A DNA stretch of 64,000 nucleotides, taken from an uncultured Cohaesibacter sp. Lineage in GTDB: Bacteria; Pseudomonadota; Alphaproteobacteria; Rhizobiales; Cohaesibacteraceae. Below the pieces are notes generated by a model. That model was not told the origin of the DNA and made no database searches. It was given only the letters and a program-made list of their open reading frames with translations. Both the position numbers and the translations under genes were made by a program. Location of the stretch: positions 529,501 to 593,500 of the forward strand of contig NZ_OY759869.1 in assembly GCF_963662805.1 (NCBI RefSeq). Reading direction: 5' to 3'. This document shows, piece after piece, positions 6,909-16,468 of the stretch (positions are counted from its first letter, which is position 1; each line of letters opens with the position of its first letter).

Positions 6909-8982
6909 GATCATCGCCGCTGCGATTGATGCTGGTCGCCCGCCGATGCGGATGACTGTCCCGGATGCGGCAGTTGCACATCGCAGAGTGAATAGCCCGT
7001 CCTATCGAGGACCATGGCGGCATGAGGATGCGCCCTACCTTGTCGAGCCGATGCGAATGCTCGGTAGTCGCCGGTTTACAGCGCTGGTCTTTATCGGACC
7101 TGCGCGAACGATCAAGACCGAGGGGCTTATCCTCAATGCGGTGGCTCATGGCATCGTCTGCCATCCGCGACCGATGAAGATCATCCACATGACCGAAGTC
7201 TCGGCGGATGGTTTTTCGGAGAAGAAGTTGAGCCCGATGATCAACGGTTCGCCAGATCTCAAGGCAAAACTTGGCACCGGGCGTCGGGATGACACGCTCA
7301 AGAACAAGCGTTTCACGAATGGCGCTCTGGTCACGATGGGCTGGCCGACGGTCGCCCACCTGTCCGGTGATGACTGGCCTTTTATCGCGGGATGCGATTA
7401 TGACCGGATGCCGATGGACATCGGCGATGAAGGGTCGCCCTTTGGCATGATGCGCAAGCGCGTCCAGACATTCGGGTCCCAGGGCATGGCGATGCTTGAA
7501 TGCTCGCCGGGTTTTCCGATCCTTGATGAGACCTGGCAGCCATCAACACCGCATGAGGCACCACCTTGTCTCGGGGGGCTTTCGGAATACAACACCGGAA
7601 CGCGCGCCCGATATTACTGGACATGCACGCACAGCGACTGCGAGCAAAGCTTTGAGCCTGATTTCCTCGATCTGATTTATCCGAAGGATGCGAGTCCGGA
7701 AGATGCTCGGGCAGAGGTCTATATGCGCTGTCCTTGTTGTGGTGGGCGGCTCGAGCCATCGCAGAGGTATGAGCTCAATCTTGATGGCCACTGGTTGCAT
7801 GAGGGTGTGAATGGCGATGTTGTTCGGATCGATGAGGAGGTCAAGAACACGGACACGGTCAGTTATTGGCTCAAAGGTCCATGCGCCACATTCCAGCAAT
7901 GGGACGAACTCGTCTATCGCTATCTCGTTGCAACCGACGAGTTAAAGCGGCTTGGCGATGAGACCAAACTCAAGACCACGGTGACGATCGATCAAGGCAA
8001 GCCCTATCTTCCGGGTGGTTTATCAGCAGAAGATGAGTTGACGGTTGATAAGCTCAAAGCCTTGAGTGAGGAGCGACCACTCAAGATCGCACCACCCGAC
8101 ACCCGGTTCATCACGATCCAGATCGACGTTCAGAAAGGGGCGTTCGTCTGTCAGGCTGACGCATGGGGGCCGGATCTTGAACGTTGGCTTATTGACCGTT
8201 TCGAGATTGTGACGCCGCCAGATGGTGCGCCCTCTTCGGATGAGCGGTCGATCAAGCCGCCTCGCTATATCGAGGACTGGGATGCGCTGTTGCCCCTGTT
8301 CGATCGGCTCTATGAGGTCGAGGGAACGGGCTACGCCTTGAAGCCTATTCGCATTGCTTGTGATTCCGGTGGCGAGGCAGGCGTGACGGACAATGCCTAT
8401 AAATTCTGGCGTTCGCTGCGCGACGCAAGAGCGCCGGCCCAGACAGGTCTGCACAAGCGTTTCCAGCTGATCAAAGGCGCTTCGAATGATCGAGCCAAGC
8501 GGGCCGAGATTTCCTATCCGGAAAGCGCCTCGAAAGGGCGCCCGGTGGCGAGCGATATTCCGATTCTGTTCATCTCGAGAGGGTCGCTGAAAGATGCTGT
8601 ATCGCAATCTCTTTTGCGGGCCGAAGCGGGGCCAAACAAATATCACCTCTCCGATGATCTACCCGAGGCGGTGTTCGAGGAGCTCAGCGCGGAAAAGAAA
8701 ACGGCGGCCAAAGGCTGGGAAAAGAAATCGGGATCAAGAGCCAACGAGGCCCTCGACCTCGCCTGTTATGGCCGAGCGCTGGTGATTGTCCTTGGTGTTG
8801 AAAAAATGGACTGGGACAATCCAAAGCCATGGGCCCTGCCTGCAGCCCAGAACATGCTGGCGGTTAGGATCGCAGGCGAGGAACCGGAGCCCAGACCGGA
8901 ACCACGTCCGAAGGTTCGGCAGCTCCCACGGCGTGAGAGCCGCCTCAAACTGCAGCGGAACAAGAACTTTCTCAGGAAATAG
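6841..8982 (+). CDS. Terminase large subunit, gpA-like
   Basis: 713 aa, the usual size for the lambda gpA family. A Walker-A-like segment (IGPARTIKTEG) lies near residue 85, shortly after the typical GPWR...APYLVEPM entry. A zinc-binding patch is visible mid-protein (CTHSDCE, then MRCPCCGGRLEP). The nuclease half begins with ITIQIDVQKGAFVCQADAWG, carrying the expected catalytic Asp. It cuts cos ends and pumps DNA into the prohead. ATG is chosen at 6841 because the family usually begins shortly before this region; a later start is possible. Confidence 0.93.
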   Translation: MERMIPNYHRRKGRLPPYVQTSEIIAAAIDAGRPPMRMTVPDAAVAHRRVNSPSYRGPWRHEDAPYLVEPMRMLGSRRFTALVFIGPARTIKTEGLILNAVAHGIVCHPRPMKIIHMTEVSADGFSEKKLSPMINGSPDLKAKLGTGRRDDTLKNKRFTNGALVTMGWPTVAHLSGDDWPFIAGCDYDRMPMDIGDEGSPFGMMRKRVQTFGSQGMAMLECSPGFPILDETWQPSTPHEAPPCLGGLSEYNTGTRARYYWTCTHSDCEQSFEPDFLDLIYPKDASPEDARAEVYMRCPCCGGRLEPSQRYELNLDGHWLHEGVNGDVVRIDEEVKNTDTVSYWLKGPCATFQQWDELVYRYLVATDELKRLGDETKLKTTVTIDQGKPYLPGGLSAEDELTVDKLKALSEERPLKIAPPDTRFITIQIDVQKGAFVCQADAWGPDLERWLIDRFEIVTPPDGAPSSDERSIKPPRYIEDWDALLPLFDRLYEVEGTGYALKPIRIACDSGGEAGVTDNAYKFWRSLRDARAPAQTGLHKRFQLIKGASNDRAKRAEISYPESASKGRPVASDIPILFISRGSLKDAVSQSLLRAEAGPNKYHLSDDLPEAVFEELSAEKKTAAKGWEKKSGSRANEALDLACYGRALVIVLGVEKMDWDNPKPWALPAAQNMLAVRIAGEEPEPRPEPRPKVRQLPRRESRLKLQRNKNFLRK

Positions 8983-9015
8983 AGGCTCGAAGCGGGCCAC
9001 GGTCGGGAGCGGAGA

Positions 9016-9222
9016 ATGGCTTTTACGAATGATGACCTAGCAACCCTCGATAAGGCCATTGCCAGTGGCATCAAATCGGTTACCTACAGTGACGGGCGGG
9101 TTGTCACCTATCAGTCCCTGGCCGACATGATCGCCGCAAAGAAATACATTCAGGAAGAGGTTTTGAAGGCGAGCGGGACGGGCAGAACCTACAAATATCT
9201 GACCGGTGTGCGGCGAGGGTGA
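9016..9222 (+). CDS. gpW-like head-tail connector protein
   Basis: 68 aa, matching the lambda gpW family in size and order. It shows the two helices around a hairpin carrying SVTYSDGRVVTYQS, followed by LADMIAAKKYIQEEV. gpW seals the filled head under the portal before tail joining. It lies between the large terminase and the portal, exactly as in lambda. Confidence 0.85.
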   Translation: MAFTNDDLATLDKAIASGIKSVTYSDGRVVTYQSLADMIAAKKYIQEEVLKASGTGRTYKYLTGVRRG

Positions 9223-9226
9223 TCTG

Positions 9227-10745
9227 ATGAAACTGAACATGATTGACCGCGCCGTGGCGTTCTTCTCGCCAGCCGCGGGAATGCGTCGCGCCCGAGCTCG
9301 TCTCCTCCTTGACGGTGTGAGGCGGTATGAAGGGGCCAAGTTTGGTCGAAATACATCCGATTGGGATGCGAAGCAAACGAGCGCAAATGCCGAGATTGCC
9401 AGAGACCTTTCCACTTTGCGTGCGCGGTCTCGGGATCTCGTCAGAAACAATCCGTTTGCGCAGAAGGCGCAACGGGTCTGGGTCAACAATACGGCCTCGC
9501 CTGACGGGCTTCTGCCTCGCCTTGATGGCGCTGCCTTTGATGACTTCATGCTCTGGTCGGATGAGGTCTGCCCGGAGGGTGTCAACAATTTTGCTGGCAT
9601 CGAGGGACTGATTTCCGGTGCCGTCTGGGAGAGCGGTTCGGCTCTGGTTCGCCCGATCGTGCGCAATGCCAGTGACGGATTTCATATTCCCTTTCAGTTA
9701 CAGGTTATCGAGCCGGATTATATCGATCATTCGAAAAGCACAGACCTGCCGAACGGCGGATATGTCGTCAACGGGATCGAGTATGACAGCCAAGGTATGC
9801 GGGTTGCCTATTGGCTCTTTCGCGATCATCCGGGCAACATTGGCCTCGTCCATCGATTTGGTCATCAGTCGGTGCGTGTGCCGGCGCGCGAGATCCTCCA
9901 CATCTTTGATCGCAAGCGCCCGGGGCAGGTTCATGGTGTTCCGGCAATGGCGAGCTCTTTACTCTCATGGCGGGACGTGGGTAATTATGAAACGGCGGTG
10001 GATCAGCGCAAAGCGATTGAGGCCTGTCTTGCGGTGTTCATCTCCGGTGGCGATGAAGATGATATCTCGGCCGTGGCACAATCTCTTGGCCTCAAGCCAG
10101 ATGAGAATCTCTATGAAAAGATTCTGGGGGATGATCTGGTTGGGCTGCTCGAGCCCGGCGTCATCATGGGGCTTCCTGGCAATCTCAAAGTGTCAAGCTT
10201 TGCTCCCCCGGCGTCGGAGGATTCGGATTATCTCAAGCACCGATATCGGGGGGCTTGCTGCCGGGGCAAACATCACAGAGATGCAGCTCACCGGTGATAT
10301 GAGCCAAGCGAATTTCAGCTCAATGCGCGGCGGACTTATCGAGGCCCGTCTCGATTTCAGAAAATTTCAAAAGCAGGTTCTGGCCCATCAATTGGTGCGT
10401 CCGGTTTTCAGCCGTGTTTTGTCGATTGGTAAACTCGCCGGACGGTTCCGCGAGGTTGATGCCAGCCATCGCCCCGAGATGATCTGGCCAGTGTTCGAGA
10501 GCGTTGATCCGCTCAAGGACGTTATGGCCGATCTGATCGAGGTGCGCTCCGGGTTTGCCACACCTCAGCAAAAGATGGCTGAGCGAGGCAATGACTTCAT
10601 GAAGACGATTGCCGACTTTCTCGCCTTTGCCAAAGAGGTCGATGGTGCGACGCCGTTGGTCTTCGACAGCGACCCACGCAAGGTCAGCAAGACCGGGGTT
10701 GCTAATGATTTCGGGCTGCTGGGCGGCTCAGAGAAAGAGGATTGA
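9227..10745 (+). CDS. Portal protein, lambda gpB-like, interrupted by a one-base insertion
   Basis: Reading begins at ATGAAACTGAAC (9227). The N-terminal part has the portal features RARSRDLVRNNPFAQKA, ESGSALVRPIV and FDRKRPGQVHGVP. The frame breaks at a run of six G (10248-10253) and continues in the +1 frame to 10745 with the conserved GLAAGANITEMQLTGDMSQ and a typical portal C-terminus. With five G the two parts join into a ~505-aa protein of normal length (...KHRYRGLAAGANI). The portal is the DNA gate and packaging platform, so as written no functional portal is made. Confidence 0.88.
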
Positions 10746-10747
10746 TC

Positions 10748-12793
10748 ATGCCAGACAGAAAGACTTTTGAACTGCCCATGCAGACACGCGGGGCGGCTGA
10801 TGATGTTTGTCTGCTCCTGAGAGCGGAAAGCGTCAATGAAGATGAACGCACCATTGACCTCATCTGGACGGCCGGGGCACGGGTCACGCGCCGTGGCTAT
10901 ATGCCTGATGGTGAGTATGGACGCTGGATCGAGGAACTGGAAGTCAGCACCGAAGCCATCAATCTCGATCGGCTCAATTCCGGCGCACCGCTGCTCAAGA
11001 ACCATTGGGCTTATGAACTCAATGATCAGATGGGCGTAGTCGTCGAGGGGTCTGCGCGCATCGAGGGCAAACAGGGTGTTGCGTCCGTGCGTCTGTCTGC
11101 CCGCGACGATGTCGAGCCCCACTGGCGCGATATCAAATCCGGAATCCTTTCTAAAATTTCGGTCGGTTATTCCGTTCAGGAATATGCGGCCATTCGTGAA
11201 GACGGGAAGCTTCCTGTCTTTCGTGCAACCCGCTGGACGCCCATGGAGCTGAGCTTTGTGCTTATCCCAGCGGACAATGCGGCGCAGACGCGCGCCGAGC
11301 AAGGACGTGTCAGCCCTTGCGCCATCATCTCAAACAGGAAAGGGGCAGACATGCCTGCTAAAGCCAAAACTGAGCCTGGGCAGGAGACTGCCCACAATTC
11401 TCCGGATGCAACTCGCTCTGATGACGCTGGCCGTGAAACGGTAGTGACCGAGCCAAGTGGGGCCGCGCCGGCAACGGACACCCAGCCTGACAGCGAGAGC
11501 ATCCGCCGTGCGGCCCTCGACTATGCTCGCGAGGTTCGCAGTCTGTGCAACAAGCATGGGCTTTCCGATGAACAGTGCGACAAGTTCCTTGAGCGCGGAC
11601 TTCCGATCGAGGAGGTGCGCAAGAGCATTCTTGATCACCTTGCCGATCAGTCCGATCAGGTGCAGATCCGCAGCCAGCGGGCCGAGCAGAGCTTCTCGCA
11701 TGATGATCCTGCTGTGGTTCGCGAGCGTATGGCCAAGGCGATTGCGGCGCGCTGCGTTACCATTCCCAGCGAGCCGAGTGCAATCGACGCGGATCCTGAT
11801 GCCTGGCAGAAATATCGCGGGCTTTCCATGCTGTCGATGATGGTCGAGCTGGGGGGCAAGGGGGTTTCCTTCCGTGATCTTGGCAGTTCTTCCGGCCGCC
11901 AGCGGATCCTTCGTGCGGCTCACACCACGTCTGATTTCCCGATTCTTCTTGGTGAGGCTGGCAACCGTGTTTTGATGGCTTCGTATGAAGCGCATCCGGG
12001 CACCTTCCGGATGTTTGGCACCCAGCGGAACATGGCTGACTTCCGCGAGACCGGGCTGATCAGTTTTGGCGATGTACCGGAACTGAAGCCGAAAAATGAA
12101 GATGGCGAATACGAGCGCTTCACCCTTTCCGAAGGCAAGGAAACGATGAAGCTCGCGACCTACGGCATCGAGTTTGCCATGAGCGAAGAGATGATCATCA
12201 ACGATGATCTGGGTGCCTTTACCGACTTTGAAACGACCATGGCCGAGCGGGCCGCGCGTTTTGAAAACAAGCTTTTCTGGAAATCCGTCTTCAACGCGAA
12301 AATGTCTGACGGTAAGGTCCTGTTTCACGCTGACCACAAGAACAAGGCGGCAAGCGGCGCCGCTCCGACCAGCGCCACGTTGGGGGCCGGCATCACGGCC
12401 ATGCGCACCCAGAAGAACAAGGATAATGAATCCATTGGTGTTTCGCCGTCCTACATTGTGTCTGGCTCTGCTCTGTCTGATACGATCGAACGCCTGCTGC
12501 TTCCGGTCCAACTGGTCGAAAACAGCACAACCGTCGTCACCCCCACACAGCGTGCGATCAAGGCTGTCTACGAGCCCATGTATGACTCGTTTGCTGCGAA
12601 TGGTTGGTCATTGTTTGCCAATCCGATCGCAATGGCTGCAATGGCCTATGGCTGGCTGGACGGTCAGGAAGGGCCTCAGTCCTTCAGCAAGGAGAGCTGG
12701 TCTTCTGACGGTGTGATGATCCGGGTCAAGGATCGTTTTGCGGCAGCCCCTGTTGACTACAAAGGGGCCTATCACAACGCCGGGGCATCCTAA
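10748..12793 (+). CDS. Prohead protease-major capsid protein fusion
   Basis: 681 aa. Residues ~20-185 resemble an HK97-type prohead protease (U35/S78): the early strand pattern RAESVNEDERTIDLIWTAG, then LLKNHWAYELNDQMG with a candidate catalytic His and SGILSKISVGYSV with a candidate Ser, then ELSFVLIPAD. A disordered, acidic scaffold-like linker with coiled-coil character (residues ~205-370) leads to an HK97-fold major capsid domain (FPILLGEAGNRVLMASYEAHP to the end). The protease should cut itself and the linker during prohead maturation. ATG 10748 is preferred over the TTG that overlaps the portal stop. Confidence 0.9.
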   Translation: MPDRKTFELPMQTRGAADDVCLLLRAESVNEDERTIDLIWTAGARVTRRGYMPDGEYGRWIEELEVSTEAINLDRLNSGAPLLKNHWAYELNDQMGVVVEGSARIEGKQGVASVRLSARDDVEPHWRDIKSGILSKISVGYSVQEYAAIREDGKLPVFRATRWTPMELSFVLIPADNAAQTRAEQGRVSPCAIISNRKGADMPAKAKTEPGQETAHNSPDATRSDDAGRETVVTEPSGAAPATDTQPDSESIRRAALDYAREVRSLCNKHGLSDEQCDKFLERGLPIEEVRKSILDHLADQSDQVQIRSQRAEQSFSHDDPAVVRERMAKAIAARCVTIPSEPSAIDADPDAWQKYRGLSMLSMMVELGGKGVSFRDLGSSSGRQRILRAAHTTSDFPILLGEAGNRVLMASYEAHPGTFRMFGTQRNMADFRETGLISFGDVPELKPKNEDGEYERFTLSEGKETMKLATYGIEFAMSEEMIINDDLGAFTDFETTMAERAARFENKLFWKSVFNAKMSDGKVLFHADHKNKAASGAAPTSATLGAGITAMRTQKNKDNESIGVSPSYIVSGSALSDTIERLLLPVQLVENSTTVVTPTQRAIKAVYEPMYDSFAANGWSLFANPIAMAAMAYGWLDGQEGPQSFSKESWSSDGVMIRVKDRFAAAPVDYKGAYHNAGAS

Positions 12794-12874
12794 TCGTTTA
12801 GCCATTCTGGCTGAATAGATCCGACCAATTCAACAGGGCTGGCAACTGGCGGCCCTAACTTTTGAGGAAAGACA

Positions 12875-13216
12875 ATGGCAACAAACTATATCAAGGCGGG
12901 CAAGAGCCCGGACATGATCGCTCCTGTGGGTGGCGTGACTTCATCCACTGCGTTTCTCATGGGTGGTTTTTTCGGTGTGGCTGGTGGATCTGCGGCTGAG
13001 GGTGAAAGCTTTGTGCTGCACACAGAAGGCATCTGGGAATTGCCGTGCCTGTCGACGGATGTCGTTGCAATTGGCGACACGCTCTATTGGGACGATGACA
13101 ATTCCCGCCTGACCACGACCTCGACCGACAACACCAAGGTTGGCATTGCCTACACCGCCAAGGCAGCGGCAGCAACTGCCGTGCAGATCAAGCTGCTGCC
13201 CGGTGTTGGTGTTTAA
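12875..13216 (+). CDS. Capsid decoration protein, DUF2190 family
   Basis: 113 aa, preceded by TTTTGAGGAAAG. The sequence is Gly/Ala/Thr-rich beta structure with the family pattern MATNYIKAG, AEGESFVLHTEGIWELP, GDTLYWDD and VGIAYTAKAAA. DUF2190 proteins follow the major capsid gene in many siphophages and are thought to bind the capsid outside as trimers. Gene order here is exactly that. Confidence 0.82.
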   Translation: MATNYIKAGKSPDMIAPVGGVTSSTAFLMGGFFGVAGGSAAEGESFVLHTEGIWELPCLSTDVVAIGDTLYWDDDNSRLTTTSTDNTKVGIAYTAKAAAATAVQIKLLPGVGV

Positions 13217-13251
13217 TTAATCCCTGATGCGGCTGACCCATGGAGGCCTTG

Positions 13252-13542
13252 ATGTCCAGAGCACATTTCCAGATTGCGGGCGTCGAGGCCTCCTATCAGC
13301 CGCCAGAGGGTGCTGAGGTTGAGGGGGTGCTCGTGATCCTCTATCAGCAGCAGCCAGACTTTGATGCGTTTCAGGGGTCTCCTCAGATGGATGGCCTTGA
13401 ATTGGAAGTTCTTGCGGTCGACGTGACGCCTGAAAAGGGCGGCGTTTTTTCCATCGGCGAGGCTGACTATCAAGTCGCGTCCAAGCCTCGATACACGGGC
13501 GTTGAACGGGACGTCTGGCGGATGGTTGTCAATGAGCTATGA
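13252..13542 (+). CDS. Head-tail joining protein, probably gpFII-like
   Basis: 96 aa, mainly beta. GGAGG precedes the chosen ATG (13252). Position directly after the capsid decoration gene, size, and the barrel-like pattern with FSIGEADYQVASKP near the end suggest the FII-type neck protein that caps the filled head. It overlaps the next gene by 11 bases. The assignment rests mostly on gene order. Confidence 0.6.
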   Translation: MSRAHFQIAGVEASYQPPEGAEVEGVLVILYQQQPDFDAFQGSPQMDGLELEVLAVDVTPEKGGVFSIGEADYQVASKPRYTGVERDVWRMVVNEL

Positions 13543-14221
13543 GCTTTTCAAAGTCGCTGTCGAGCACGATTATGAAGCCTATCTCAATGCGGTTCCGGGG
13601 CGCCTGTCAAAGGCTATTCGTCGCGGGATGGAAGGGGCTTCTGGTGATGTCAAACGCAGTTTCCGTGATCAGGTTTCCTCGGTCTTCTCGCAAAGGCTCG
13701 CAAACACGATCCGGGATGTGATCTTTCCAAAGCGTGGGGTCAAGACGCTTGAGCCGTCGGCAATGATCTATACGAAGGCGCCGCACATCATCGGGGCCTT
13801 TGCCGAGGGCGCGACGATCGTGCCAAAAGTGCAATGGTCTGGTGCGCGGCTTTGTATTCCAACAAAAGATGTACCGCGCTCACGGATCAAGCGCCGCCAG
13901 CCGATGAGCGTCGAGGAATTTACCGATACATTTGGAGGCGAAAGCCTATCGCCCATTCCGGGGGATTCAACTGGCAATGTTCTCTATCTGGTTGCCAAGC
14001 AAGGCTTTCGCCATACGCGGTCAAGGAAACCGTCCAAACGGGTGAAGCGTGCGCGGCGGATCGGGAAGAACAGCAAGGCCAAATCCGAGCCCATTCTGAT
14101 GTATGTCGCGGTCAAGCAAGTCAGGCTTGAAAAGCGGATCGACTTTGCTGCCGTGGAACGGGAGGCAATCCGCACATTGCCGAATGTCATCGCGACCGAG
14201 ATTGCAAAGGAGCTGGGGTAA
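13532..14221 (+). CDS. Neck/minor tail protein (gpZ-like position; DUF6441-like)
   Basis: 229 aa, starting at ATGAGCTATGAG overlapping the previous stop. It has an N-terminal amphipathic part (RLSKAIRRGMEGASGDVKRSFRDQV), a central domain with TKAPHIIGAFAEGATI, and a very basic segment (RKPSKRVKRARRIGKNSKAKS). The TKAPHI...FxxG pattern is typical for tail-completion proteins found before the tail tube. It ends one base into the next start. Confidence 0.6.
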   Translation: MSYELFKVAVEHDYEAYLNAVPGRLSKAIRRGMEGASGDVKRSFRDQVSSVFSQRLANTIRDVIFPKRGVKTLEPSAMIYTKAPHIIGAFAEGATIVPKVQWSGARLCIPTKDVPRSRIKRRQPMSVEEFTDTFGGESLSPIPGDSTGNVLYLVAKQGFRHTRSRKPSKRVKRARRIGKNSKAKSEPILMYVAVKQVRLEKRIDFAAVEREAIRTLPNVIATEIAKELG

Positions 14222-14691
14222 TGGCTGAGTTGGTGACGGATACCATGCTCGATATCCTCGAGGCGATTGTTCGTGCCGGATCCGGCCTCCCAACGCTGTC
14301 GCGCAATGAAACGCTGGATCAAGGCCTTGAGGCCATTGGGGAGCATCGCTCGGGCTGGCTCAATATGGTTGATGGCGATGTCAATGTCGACAATGAGCTC
14401 CTCGGTGGTGGGGGCTCTTACGATCTGGTGCAAGAGGCACGCTTCGAGCTTCTGGTCCGGGCGCGTTCCGAATCTGACGGGCGGTCTGCTCTTGCTGGTC
14501 TGATCTCGGCGATAGCCGATCAGATTGACTATGCCAATGATGATGGCAATGAAGACGGACTTGCGGTGCAAGGATGTGTTGCCGACATCACCCGGCTGCA
14601 GCGCGACAATCTTGCGAGTGATGGCATTCCCTTTGTCAAAGGGGCGATCCTGACGGTTCGACTGCAGATGACATCGGACAGGCCTTTTTAA
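14221..14691 (+). CDS. Probable tail terminator protein
   Basis: 156 aa, start coupled to the previous stop (TAATGG). It is acidic alpha/beta with VQEARFELLVRARSES and a C-terminal AILTVRLQMTSDRPF, matching the size and place of gpU-like tail terminators that stop tube growth. The assignment is mostly by gene order between neck protein and tail tube. Confidence 0.5.
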   Translation: MAELVTDTMLDILEAIVRAGSGLPTLSRNETLDQGLEAIGEHRSGWLNMVDGDVNVDNELLGGGGSYDLVQEARFELLVRARSESDGRSALAGLISAIADQIDYANDDGNEDGLAVQGCVADITRLQRDNLASDGIPFVKGAILTVRLQMTSDRPF

Positions 14692-14741
14692 GTCCTGCTT
14701 TTAAAATCTTCTCTAACATTCTGGAATGAAAGGGTTTGGCT

Positions 14742-15720
14742 ATGCCTACCAATCTGATCGCGCGCGGTAGCGCATCCAATTTGCTTGTCAAGGAGCAGGC
14801 TAACTTTGACACGGCTGCGACTGGCAACTTTGTGTCTACCCTGTTCTATTCTGAAAGCCTTGCTCCTGGCGAAACTCCGGAAGAGGATCCGATCATCGGC
14901 CTTGATCGGGTGAATGATCGTGACCAGACCGAACGCGCCGACGGGCTCTACACGCTTGAGGGCGGTTTGGTTGTTCCGATGGACATCAATCATTTCGGTG
15001 TCTGGCTCACAGGTCTGTTTGACTATCCCTCGACCACGGGCAGCGAGGCGCCTTATGAGCATGAATTCCTCTCGGGTGCGGCGCAGCTTCCCTATCTGAC
15101 GCTGGAATTTGAAAAGCGCAAGAATGCGGCTTTCTTCCAGTATCTGGGAATGGTGCTCTCCGGGTTCTCGTTCTCGATGTCACGCGAAGCCGGTTTCAAG
15201 CAGGTTGAACTGTCCCTCATGGGCCGCAACGAGGTGAAGCTCGGATCGTCCGGCGGCGGCACTCCTGCGACCCAGATGGCGCGTGCGGCGATCCCCAATC
15301 GCATTTCAAACGTCAAGATTGACGGCGCGGCTGCTGGATCAATCGTGTCGGCGAGTTTTGCCTATGATAACGGGCTGACCGAAGATGCCTCGATCAATAA
15401 CTCGAAATTTGTCAACGGCTATGACCTCGACGGTGTGGCGACCTGTACCGGAGAATTGCAGGCCCGCTACACTGACGAGACCTACTTCGATATGGTCGAG
15501 GCCGGGGCGTTCCATTCGCTTGAGCTGATCTTTGAGCGCAGCGCAAGTGAGAGCATTTCGTTCTACATGCCTGCCGTCAAATTCGAGAAGGGGCCGATCG
15601 CTCCGATCGCCGCGTCCGAACGGCATGCAGTCGACGGTCAACTGGTACGCGAAACAGACCGACACCGAGCCGATGGTCAAGGTCACGCTGACCAACGCGA
15701 TCGAGGCATATAGCCTATGA
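14742..15720 (+). CDS. Tail tube protein, with a one-base insertion near its end
   Basis: About 325 aa. SD-like GAAAGGG precedes the ATG at 14742. Tube-protein features are a Ser/Gly-rich N-terminus, DRDQTERADGLYTLEGGL and the repeated strand pattern through GYDLDGVATCTGELQARYTDE. After AVKFEKGPIAPIA the frame gives a nonsense tail (SERHAVDGQ...). The +1 frame gives the expected GPNGMQSTVNWYAKQ and ...VTLTNAIEAY and ends in an ATGA overlap with the next gene. Deleting C at about 15613 restores it. Tube subunits polymerise into the tail shaft. Confidence 0.82.
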
Positions 15721-16148
15721 TCATTCTGGAAAAGTCGCGGCTGGATCTGAGCCCTGTCGCGCGTGATTTCGGGCAGGGGGTCAGTGTTGTCATGCGCCCC
15801 CTGACCAGCACCGAGTATGGGGCCTGTAAAGCCAAGGCGGCTGACCTGGAGGCAAAGTATCTCGAAGGCGCAGAAGCTCTTTCTCTGGTCGGGCTGCCGC
15901 CCTATCCAGACCGAGCCTGATGACGATGATCCTTATCTCCTGCAGGGCATGTCTCGCTTGCATGATCGCGGTATTTGCTGCCGAGGCGTGTGGTTTCCGA
16001 GTGGTCTGGCATTGGCGATGCGGATGGCGTTGCCATCGAGCCCTCTCTCGAAGCGTTCGGGATGCTGTTTCAGGATGCGCTGTTTCTTCATGCCTTCGAA
16101 AGCTTTGCCTTTGTCAATCTGTATCACGAGGCCCGCGAGGGGGAGTGA
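15717..16148 (+). CDS. Tail assembly chaperone (gpG-like), broken by three one-base insertions
   Basis: The reconstructed protein is ~142 aa: frame 3 from ATG 15717 to about 15899, frame 1 to about 15960 (IQTEPDDDDPYLLQGMSRL), frame 2 to about 15988 (MIAVFAAEA), then frame 3 again (VSEWSGIGDADGV ... HEAREGE) to TGA at 16148. Removing one base at about 15900-15902, 15961 and 15989 gives one smooth frame. The acidic helical character, size and position between tube and tape measure fit the chaperone that coats the tape measure protein during tail assembly. Confidence 0.65.
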
Positions 16149-16465
16149 TCGGCCATCTTGCCGAGTGGGTTGGTAAAGGTGGCCTTGGTTATTGCGCTGC
16201 GTGTGAAAGCCAATGCGCGGCATGCCCACAAAGAAAGCATCGGCCATCAACCCCTGAGGGTCGGGAAGTCGAACGCATTCTCAGGATGCCGGGTGTCTGG
16301 CGGGCGAATATGTTCGACGGTCGTGTTCATGGTCTTGATATCGGCGAGGCGCTTGTGCGCTGCCAGACCGGACTGGATCGTGATTTCTTGAAGGTGCTGC
16401 TGGTGGCTGCCGAGCAGGGTTATCTGATCGGCCAAAGGGAACGGGTTCCGGCGAAGGAAGGGTGA
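16145..16465 (+). CDS. T-like partner ORF of the tail chaperone
   Basis: 106 aa from GTG at 16145, overlapping the chaperone stop (GTGA) and lying in its -1 frame, as lambda T lies to G. It has a Cys cluster (YCAACESQCAACPQRK) and a helical C-terminal part (FLKVLLVAAEQGYLIGQ). Either it is an independent protein started by coupling, or it is made as a C-terminal extension by -1 slippage near CGAGGGGGAG. No perfect slippery heptamer is seen, so independent initiation is favoured. Confidence 0.55.
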   Translation: MIGHLAEWVGKGGLGYCAACESQCAACPQRKHRPSTPEGREVERILRMPGVWRANMFDGRVHGLDIGEALVRCQTGLDRDFLKVLLVAAEQGYLIGQRERVPAKEG

Positions 16466-16468
16466 GGC

